Part shown: piece after piece, positions 58,921 to 64,000 of the stretch
Numbering within the stretch: position 1 is the stretch's first letter
How the letters are laid out: each line of letters opens with the position of its first letter
Assembly: GCF_001984055.1 (NCBI RefSeq)
Contig: NZ_LYVO01000011.1
Location: forward strand, 43,780-107,779
Direction: 5' to 3'
Length of the DNA: 64,000 nucleotides
From: Variovorax sp. KK3
GTDB taxonomy: Bacteria > Pseudomonadota > Gammaproteobacteria > Burkholderiales > Burkholderiaceae_C
Notes under the pieces: generated by a model
Seen by the model: only the letters and a program-made list of their open reading frames with translations
Database searches by the model: none
What the model was told of the DNA's origin: nothing
Position numbers and translations under genes: made by a program

Positions 58921-60648
58921 ATGTCCGCCGTGACGCCGCTCCCCGCTTCCGGATTGGACGCGAGCGCAGACCTGCTGGAGTCGCTCGCCGGCATCGTCGG
59001 CCACCGCCATGTGCTGACCGGCGATGCCCGCACGCGCCGCTATCGCACGGGGTACCGCTTCGGCGCCGGCCGTGTGTTGACGGTGGTGCGGCCTGGCACG
59101 CTGGTCGAGCAATGGCGCGTGTTGAAGGCCTGCGTCGCGGCGCGGGCGATCGTCATCACCCAGGCGTCGAACACCGGGTTGACCGGCGGCTCGACGCCCG
59201 ACGGCGACGGCTATGACCGCGACGTGGTCATCGTCAGCACCACGCGCATCCGGCAAGTCCATCTGATCGACGGCGGGCGCCAGGTGATCTGCATCGGCGG
59301 CACGACGCTCGACCAACTCGAACGCGCGCTCAAACCGCTCGGACGCGAACCGCACTCGGTGATCGGCTCGTCGTGCATAGGCGCGTCGGTGCTGGGCGGC
59401 ATCAGCAACAACTCGGGCGGCTCGCTGGTTCAGCGCGGGCCGGCCTACACCGAGATGGCGCTGTTCGCTGCGGTCGATGCAGCGGGCGTTCCCCGACTCG
59501 TGAATCACCTGGGCATCGAGCTGCGCGGCACCCCCGAAGAGATGCTGTCGCGCATCGAAAGCGGCACGTTCACGGATGCCGACGTGCGCGACGGCGCGGC
59601 GGCATCGGACCACGAGTACGCGGCCCATGTCCGCGACGTCGATGCGCTGACGCCCGCGCGCTTCAACGCCGACCCTCGGCGGCTGTTCGAAGCCTCGGGC
59701 TCGGCCGGCAAGGTAATGGCCTTCGCGGTGCGCCTGGACACCTTCGCCGCGGAAAAAGATGCGAAGGTGTTCTACATCGGCACCAACGACACGGCGGTGC
59801 TCACCGACATCCGGCGCCATGCGCTGTCCCGCTTCACCCACCTGCCGATCGCGGGTGAATACCTGCACCGCGATGCCTTCGACGTGGCGCGTGAGTATGG
59901 CAAGGACTTGTTCGTCATCATCGACAAGCTGGGCACTGGTTGGCTGCCGACCTTCTTCGGTTGGAAGACCCGCTGCGATGCCTGGTTCGATCGCTTCGGC
60001 TTTCTGCCGAAGCACCTGACGGACCGGTTGTTGCAATGGGCCAGCGCGTGCCTGCCCGATCACCTGCCCACACGCCTGACCGACTTTCGGAGCCAGTACG
60101 AACACCACCTGATGCTCAAGGTGCCGGCGCAGGGCGTGGACGAAGTGCGCGTGTTCCTGTCGCGGCACTTCGCGGACGCGGAAGGTGCGTATTTCGAGTG
60201 CACCGACGAGGAAGGGCGCAAGGCCTTCCTGCATCGCTTCGCAGCGGCCAGTGCGGCCGTGCGCTACCGCGCGGTGCATCACCGGAAGGTCGAGGACATC
60301 GTCGCGCTCGACATCGCCTTGCGCCGGAACGATCGTGATTGGTTCGAGCGCCTTCCGGCGCCGATCGAGCGGCCGATCATCCTGAAGCTGTACTACGGCC
60401 ACTTCCTGTGCCATGTGTTCCACCAGGACTACATCGTGGCCAAGGGCAACGACTGCATGGCGCTGGAGCACGAGATGCTCGAATTGCTCGATGGCCGCGG
60501 TGCCGAGTATCCCGCCGAGCACAACGTGGGCCACTTGTACGAGGCCAAACCGCAGCTGGCCGATTTCTACAAGAAGCTCGACCCGTGCAACTGCCTCAAT
60601 CCGGGCATCGGCAAGACCTCGAAGTTCGCGGCCTACCGGGAGGGATGA
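58921..60648 (+). CDS. dld: Quinone-dependent D-lactate dehydrogenase
   Basis: A 575-residue peripheral membrane flavoenzyme, equivalent in length to E. coli Dld (571). N-terminal FAD-binding domain (ITQASNTGLTGGSTPDGDGYDRDVV is divided here; GGISNNSGGSLVQRGPA binds FAD) and the C-terminal membrane-binding domain of the Lact-deh-memb type (KLYYGHFLCHVFHQDYIVAKG). It oxidises D-lactate to pyruvate and passes electrons to the quinone pool. The ATG at 58921 begins the conserved part. Third gene of the GntR-controlled module. A terminator follows 26 bases later. Confidence 0.94.
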   Translation: MSAVTPLPASGLDASADLLESLAGIVGHRHVLTGDARTRRYRTGYRFGAGRVLTVVRPGTLVEQWRVLKACVAARAIVITQASNTGLTGGSTPDGDGYDRDVVIVSTTRIRQVHLIDGGRQVICIGGTTLDQLERALKPLGREPHSVIGSSCIGASVLGGISNNSGGSLVQRGPAYTEMALFAAVDAAGVPRLVNHLGIELRGTPEEMLSRIESGTFTDADVRDGAAASDHEYAAHVRDVDALTPARFNADPRRLFEASGSAGKVMAFAVRLDTFAAEKDAKVFYIGTNDTAVLTDIRRHALSRFTHLPIAGEYLHRDAFDVAREYGKDLFVIIDKLGTGWLPTFFGWKTRCDAWFDRFGFLPKHLTDRLLQWASACLPDHLPTRLTDFRSQYEHHLMLKVPAQGVDEVRVFLSRHFADAEGAYFECTDEEGRKAFLHRFAAASAAVRYRAVHHRKVEDIVALDIALRRNDRDWFERLPAPIERPIILKLYYGHFLCHVFHQDYIVAKGNDCMALEHEMLELLDGRGAEYPAEHNVGHLYEAKPQLADFYKKLDPCNCLNPGIGKTSKFAAYREG

Positions 60649-60673
60649 ATTGAGGCACGTATGCCCAAAGAGA

Positions 60674-60706
60674 AAAGCCCGCTACCGGGAGATAGCGGGC
60701 TTTCAT
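60674..60706. terminator. Rho-independent terminator between dld and tRNA-Met
   Basis: An 11-bp perfect stem, AAAGCCCGCTA (60674-60684) with TAGCGGGCTTT (60693-60703), and an 8-base loop, A-rich on one side and T-rich on the other, so it can stop dld transcripts and, from the other strand, the tRNA transcript. Confidence 0.85.
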
Positions 60707-60728
60707 GCGGCCTTGCTGGCCTTGGATT

Positions 60729-60805
60729 TGGTGGCTCTTCACGGACTCGAACCGCGGACCTGTGGATTATGATTCCATCGCTCTAACCGACTGAGCTAAA
60801 GAGCC
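60729..60805 (-). tRNA. tRNA-Met (CAU)
   Basis: A complete 77-base tRNA with encoded CCA. Read on the minus strand: acceptor GGCTCTT pairs with AAGAGCC, D-arm GCTCAGTCGGTTAGAGC, anticodon loop ATCATAA with CAT, T-arm CGCGG-TTCGAGT-CCGTG (one mismatch), discriminator A and CCA. The anticodon stem has a terminal A/C mismatch. CAU could also be the lysidine-modified tRNA-Ile2, but the overall sequence fits elongator tRNA-Met as I recall it in this bacterial group. Confidence 0.88.
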
Positions 60806-60827
60806 GAGCCCGAGAGTATAGCGCGCT

Positions 60828-62384
60828 TCACCCAGCTTTCGGAAGCTTTCCGAGCTCTTCGGTAACCAGCCGCACGATCAGCCTGTCCAGCGTCTGCACC
60901 GAATAGTTGCTCACGTCGTGCACCGTCTCGCGGCCGGGCCCGCTGCCTGGGTTGGTGGCCTCCCGATACGTCAGGAACACGAAGCGCCCGCCGGTGTACT
61001 GCGCCATCTGGCGCTGCACGTACTCGCCCTGTTTGTCCAGCCCGCTCGCGCCCACGCTGAACAGCTTGATGCCCTTCCCGAGGGCCGCCATCATGTCGTC
61101 GTCGTACTGCGGACCGCCGTAGTCCAGGTGCGGCGGCGCATCGGCCAGCAGCACCACCATGCGCGTGGTGTCGGTGCCGCGCCAGCTGAGCCGGTGCACG
61201 GTTTCGTTCAGGGCCTCGTTCATCGCCTCGGGATAGTCGCCGCCCCCGTTGGCCTGCAGGGCATCGAGCACCGACTGGAAGGCGCCGAGGTCGTTGGTGA
61301 AATCGTGGCGGCGCACCATGAACTCGTCGCCCTTGTCGCGATACGCCACCAGGCCGAAGCAGGTGTCCGGCCGGCTCGGCAGACGCGCCACCTCGTCGGC
61401 GATGCTGCGCAGGCTGGCCTTGAGCTTGCCGATCTCGTCGCCCATCGAGCCCGTGGCGTCGATCAGGAAGACCAGGTCGAGCCGGGCGCGCTGCGGGGCC
61501 GGCGTGGCATCGATCACCAGTTCGACCGCGCTCTTCTGGCCGCGGCGCAGAAAGGTCGTGCCTTGGCGGCCGTTCTTGCGCACGGCCACTTCGTAGACGG
61601 CGCTGCCCGATGGGTCGAAGGCGTTCGGATGCAGCCACGCCTGGCCGGCGGCATCGGTGCGCGCCCACATGGCGGCACCGCTGGCGCCCTGCACCGCGAC
61701 CTCGGCATCGGCCACGGCCTGGCCGCGGGCATTGCGTACCTGGAGCAGGTAACGCTCGCTCACGTCGCGCGGCCGGTGGCTGACCTGGGTGCGCTGGCGG
61801 AACTGCAGGTAGGCGTTGAAGTCGGCGTTGTCGTCCACCATGCCGGCGGTGACGACTTCCTGCGCCGGGCGCGGCCGCGGCATCGGCTGCGGGCGGGGCG
61901 CAGGCGGTGCGAAGCTGGGTGCGGCTGCCGATTCCGCGGCGGGTGCTTCCTTGGCCGCGCGTCCGGCGGGGCTGGCCGGGCTGACAGGTGCCGGCATCGC
62001 CGACATCGCGGGCGCATCGGCGGTGGTCTCGCCAGGTGCCATTCGGCGCGCCCGTTCCTCGCGCGCCGCACCGTGCCCCGATGCCGAGGCGCGCCACTCG
62101 TCGCGCTGGCCCGGTGTGCGGCCCGGCGTCTCGACCGTCTGCACCGGCCGCGCGCAGTGCGTGGCAGACGGCGCCTCGAAGTTCGGGACCATGCGGGCCA
62201 CCGGCGTCGGCCATTGCGTCGCAGGAAAGCGCGGCGGCTCGGGCTGCGGTGCGGGCGCCGGCCAGCGCGCGCCAGCGGGTGCGATCTCGGTCGCGCCGCT
62301 GCTGCAACCGGCGAGCAGGAGTTGGGCGCACAGCAATGCGGCCAATGAGCGTTGGTAGAAGGGGCGGGAAGGCAGGGGAATCAT
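60828..62384 (-). CDS. vWA-domain lipoprotein
   Basis: A 518-residue envelope lipoprotein. Lipobox LLLAGC (Cys about residue 27), a long Pro/Ala-rich linker to about residue 170, an Ig-like/carboxypeptidase-regulatory-like beta domain (YLLQVRNARGQAVADAEVAVQG onwards), then a von Willebrand A domain with the metal site DATGSMGDE (about residue 310) and later Thr/Asp ligands (LADAPPHLDYGG). The ATG at 62384 follows GGAG by 7 bases. It is divergent from the ECF sigma gene and has a matching ECF promoter, so it is a likely target of that sigma factor. Function unknown; probably metal-dependent protein binding in the envelope. Confidence 0.86.
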   Translation of the reverse strand: MIPLPSRPFYQRSLAALLCAQLLLAGCSSGATEIAPAGARWPAPAPQPEPPRFPATQWPTPVARMVPNFEAPSATHCARPVQTVETPGRTPGQRDEWRASASGHGAAREERARRMAPGETTADAPAMSAMPAPVSPASPAGRAAKEAPAAESAAAPSFAPPAPRPQPMPRPRPAQEVVTAGMVDDNADFNAYLQFRQRTQVSHRPRDVSERYLLQVRNARGQAVADAEVAVQGASGAAMWARTDAAGQAWLHPNAFDPSGSAVYEVAVRKNGRQGTTFLRRGQKSAVELVIDATPAPQRARLDLVFLIDATGSMGDEIGKLKASLRSIADEVARLPSRPDTCFGLVAYRDKGDEFMVRRHDFTNDLGAFQSVLDALQANGGGDYPEAMNEALNETVHRLSWRGTDTTRMVVLLADAPPHLDYGGPQYDDDMMAALGKGIKLFSVGASGLDKQGEYVQRQMAQYTGGRFVFLTYREATNPGSGPGRETVHDVSNYSVQTLDRLIVRLVTEELGKLPKAG

Positions 62385-62413
62385 CAGCGGCTCCGGTTGT
62401 GGATGCAGGCTGA

Positions 62414-62443
62414 TACGGCGGCCCGATGCGAATCGGGTTAGCG
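62414..62443 (-). promoter_or_regulatory. ECF-type promoter for the vWA lipoprotein
   Basis: On the minus strand CGCTAACCC (62443-62435) is followed after exactly 17 bases by CGTA (62417-62414). Transcription would begin near 62407, leaving about 23 bases before the vWA start with its ribosome site. The elements are identical to those of the opposite promoter at 62465, so the same ECF sigma factor probably drives both. Confidence 0.65.
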
Positions 62444-62464
62444 CCGCACATTTTTTCGAGGCAT

Positions 62465-62494
62465 CGCTAACCCCGGGCGCCGGGCTCGCCCGTA
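62465..62494 (+). promoter_or_regulatory. ECF-type promoter for the sigma factor gene
   Basis: CGCTAACCC (62465-62473), 17 bases, CGTA (62491-62494): an ECF-style -35/-10 pair (AAC core and CGT core). It is a mirror image of the promoter at 62414. The start of transcription would be near 62501, so the leader is very short (about 17 bases) and begins within the GAGGTG ribosome site. The pattern indicates autoregulation by the encoded sigma factor. Confidence 0.65.
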
Positions 62495-62517
62495 CAACGA
62501 GAGGTGAAAATCTGCCG

Positions 62518-63189
62518 ATGCTTGCGCCACCCGCCGCGAACCCCGCGCTCCAGGACACCATGCCGGACGACCAGCTGATGCTCGCCTATGCCGCCGGGGA
62601 CACGTCCGCCTTCGACACGCTCTATGCGCGCCACGAGAGTGCGCTGTTCCGATTCGTCCGGCGGCTCATGGGCATGCGCCTCGCGGCCGAGGTCGAAGAG
62701 GTGTTCCAGGAAACGTGGATGCGCATCATCGCGGCGCGCCAGACCTTTGCACCGCAAGGCGCGAGTTGGCGCACGTGGGCCTTCACCATCGCCCACAACC
62801 TGGCAATGGACCGGCTGCGCCTGAGTGGCCGCGAGGTCGCCTTCTATGCCCATGACGAGGAGGGCGACGGCCTCGACGCGGCACGCCTGTTCAGCCGCGG
62901 CCTGGTGGGCGCGTCGTCGGCAGCGGGCTCGGATGCCGCGCACCCGTCGGCCGAGGAACTCGCCTTCTGGCGCGCAGCCGGCCGCCGCCTGCTGGCCTGC
63001 CTCGACGAGTTGCCCGACGACCAGCGTTCCGCCTTCCTGCTGCATCACGAGGAAGGCTTCACGGTCGAGCTGATGGCGCAGACGCTCGAGATCAACTTCG
63101 AGACGGTGCGCAGCCGCCTGCGCTACGGGCTCAAGAAACTGCGCGGCTGCATGGAGCGCTACCTGTCGGTGCTGGAGCGTCGGGCATGA
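62518..63189 (+). CDS. ECF RNA polymerase sigma factor
   Basis: A 223-residue sigma-70 family member with regions 2 and 4 only. Region 2: DTLYARHESALFRFVRRL and VFQETWMRIIAARQTF, then SWRTWAFTIAHNLAMDRLR (-10 recognition). Region 4: LDELPDDQRSAFLLHHEEGF and TVELMAQTLEINFETVRSRL (helix-turn-helix for the -35). The linker between them is longer than usual (about 50 residues with an Ala/Ser-rich section). Its stop overlaps the next gene's ATG (ATGA), typical of sigma/anti-sigma pairs. Confidence 0.93.
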   Translation: MLAPPAANPALQDTMPDDQLMLAYAAGDTSAFDTLYARHESALFRFVRRLMGMRLAAEVEEVFQETWMRIIAARQTFAPQGASWRTWAFTIAHNLAMDRLRLSGREVAFYAHDEEGDGLDAARLFSRGLVGASSAAGSDAAHPSAEELAFWRAAGRRLLACLDELPDDQRSAFLLHHEEGFTVELMAQTLEINFETVRSRLRYGLKKLRGCMERYLSVLERRA

Positions 63190-64000
63190 GCGGCAATGAC
63201 AAGGGCGGCGGCAACGGCAACGGCAACGGCGACGAGGCGATGGCGAACGGCGAAGACATGGAAGACCTGCGCGACGATCGGCTGCGCCGAGCCCTGGCCC
63301 ATGCGCCGGACCACGCGGCAGCGCCGGACTGGCGCACGCGCAAGTCGATCCTGGACCATGCGCACGAATCGGTGTTTCCGTCGCGCGTGGTAGGGCCTGC
63401 CACGCTGGAGCGCGCCTGGTGGAAGCGCCTGCTGGGTCTTGGCGACTCGGGCGGCGGACGCATGCCGTGGAACGCCGCCTTCGCGACGCTGCTGGTCGGC
63501 GTGCTGGTGACGGTGCTCTGGCAACGCGAGCCGGTGCCCGGTGCACGGCTCGATGCCGAAGCGCCTGCGGCCGCCTCGGCGCCGGCTGCACCACCGGCAG
63601 AGCTTCCGGCCACGCCCGCCGCCGCACCGCCTCAGGCGCCTGCGCCGGCTCCCGCGCCTGCTCCCGCGCCGATCCCACAGCAAAGCGAACGGGCCTTTCA
63701 ATCCAGCGAGGACATCCCCGGGACGCCGTTGCCGCCACCGGAGCCCGCGCCGGCGGCACAGCCGAAGTCGACCCGCCAGGCGCGTGCACTTGAACGCCCC
63801 GCGCCGCCGACGGCCGACGCCAGCCGCCGGCAGGCCGAGGACGCCGAACTGGCTGCTTCCGCCGAATCCGCCCGTGCCAAGGAAGCGAGAAAGCGGGAAG
63901 CGCCCATGGTGCAGGCAGCGCCGCCGCCGCCCGCCATGGCGCCCGCGCCAGTGCCGGCCGCCCCTCCGTGGGACGGACGAGGCGCGGCGGGGGCTGCGGG
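63186..64000 (+). CDS. Single-span anti-sigma-like membrane protein, 5' part
   Basis: Open from the ATG at 63186 to the end of the window (at least 271 residues, no stop). A Gly/Asn/Asp-rich start, a short cytoplasmic part (DLRDDRLRRALAHAPDHAAAPDWRTRKSILDHA), one membrane span (AAFATLLVGVLVTVLW, about residues 97-112), then a long Pro/Ala-rich periplasmic region. The topology and the ATGA overlap with the ECF sigma gene suggest an anti-sigma factor. A classic zinc-binding HxxxCxxC motif is absent, so this is inferred from position, not from motif. Confidence 0.75.
   Translation, partial: MSGNDKGGGNGNGNGDEAMANGEDMEDLRDDRLRRALAHAPDHAAAPDWRTRKSILDHAHESVFPSRVVGPATLERAWWKRLLGLGDSGGGRMPWNAAFATLLVGVLVTVLWQREPVPGARLDAEAPAAASAPAAPPAELPATPAAAPPQAPAPAPAPAPAPIPQQSERAFQSSEDIPGTPLPPPEPAPAAQPKSTRQARALERPAPPTADASRRQAEDAELAASAESARAKEARKREAPMVQAAPPPPAMAPAPVPAAPPWDGRGAAGAA

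Noticed and set aside
63540..64000. GCC/CCG-rich low-complexity stretch at the window end
   Set aside because: It encodes the Pro/Ala-rich periplasmic arm of the anti-sigma-like protein; no independent repeat unit is seen.

Overview
The window is a GC-rich chromosomal segment from a betaproteobacterium. Gene content points to the Comamonadaceae, most likely Variovorax or a close relative: a Bug/TctC-type receptor, a double-length UvrA, a SAH-riboswitch/ahcY/tlyA/metF operon and a bioAFDB-mccA order. The genus is an inference from gene content; no rRNA is present. Genes are dense and often overlap by 1-4 bases. Nearly all of it is core metabolism and housekeeping, interrupted by two visibly AT-rich islets (about 5.4-6.0 kb and 53.15-55.3 kb).

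Layout. 1-5.4 kb: biotin synthesis (end of bioA, bioF, bioD, bioB) running into a biotin-dependent acyl-CoA carboxylase alpha subunit (mccA-like). 5.4-6.0 kb: AT-rich islet with one orphan gene. 6.0-9.3 kb: hydroxyacid reductase, HMG-CoA lyase (leucine breakdown with mccA), YbaK deacylase, DUF1289 protein, DsbA-type isomerase. 9.4-13.8 kb: MHS transporter with a large periplasmic insert, and two tandem periplasmic receptors. 14.0-20.9 kb: a 1,963-residue tandem UvrA containing an in-frame palindromic repeat, coupled to an acetylpolyamine amidohydrolase. 21.0-26.7 kb: Bug receptor, TrxC, DUF4399 protein, HAD phosphatase, RF3, a periplasmic protein. 26.8-30.7 kb: SAH riboswitch, ahcY, tlyA, metF, rlpA. 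30.7-38.5 kb: rlmJ, rplM-rpsI, erpA, MFS exporter, anmK, M23 peptidase, tyrS. 38.5-42.8 kb: FecR-domain protein plus lipoprotein, CDF transporter, dtd, ybeY, phoH-like, ruvA. 42.9-48.8 kb: a six-gene lipid cluster related to E. coli ynbABCD, flanked by inverted copies of a short repeat, sitting between ruvA and ruvB. 48.9-53.1 kb: ruvB, dmeF, and a plcP-agt lipid-remodelling pair behind a candidate Pho-box array. 53.2-55.3 kb: AT-rich islet with a CesT-like chaperone and a 528-residue protein in which I read a eukaryote-like RasGAP domain. 55.3-56.5 kb: small envelope proteins. 56.6-60.6 kb: a GntR-regulated D-lactate module (regulator, MFS transporter, dld). 60.7-64 kb: tRNA-Met, a vWA lipoprotein, and a divergent ECF sigma / anti-sigma-like pair with matched ECF promoters.

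The most notable observation is the chaperone/RasGAP pair at 53.2-55.3 kb, which looks like a type III secretion chaperone with a previously unrecognised Ras-GTPase-activating effector. Second tier: the expanded ynb-like lipid cluster with flanking repeats, the plcP-agt pair with a four-unit 11-bp repeat, the palindromic repeat translated inside UvrA, and the mirror-image ECF promoters at 62.4-62.5 kb. All assignments come from reading sequence and recalled family motifs; no database search was run.
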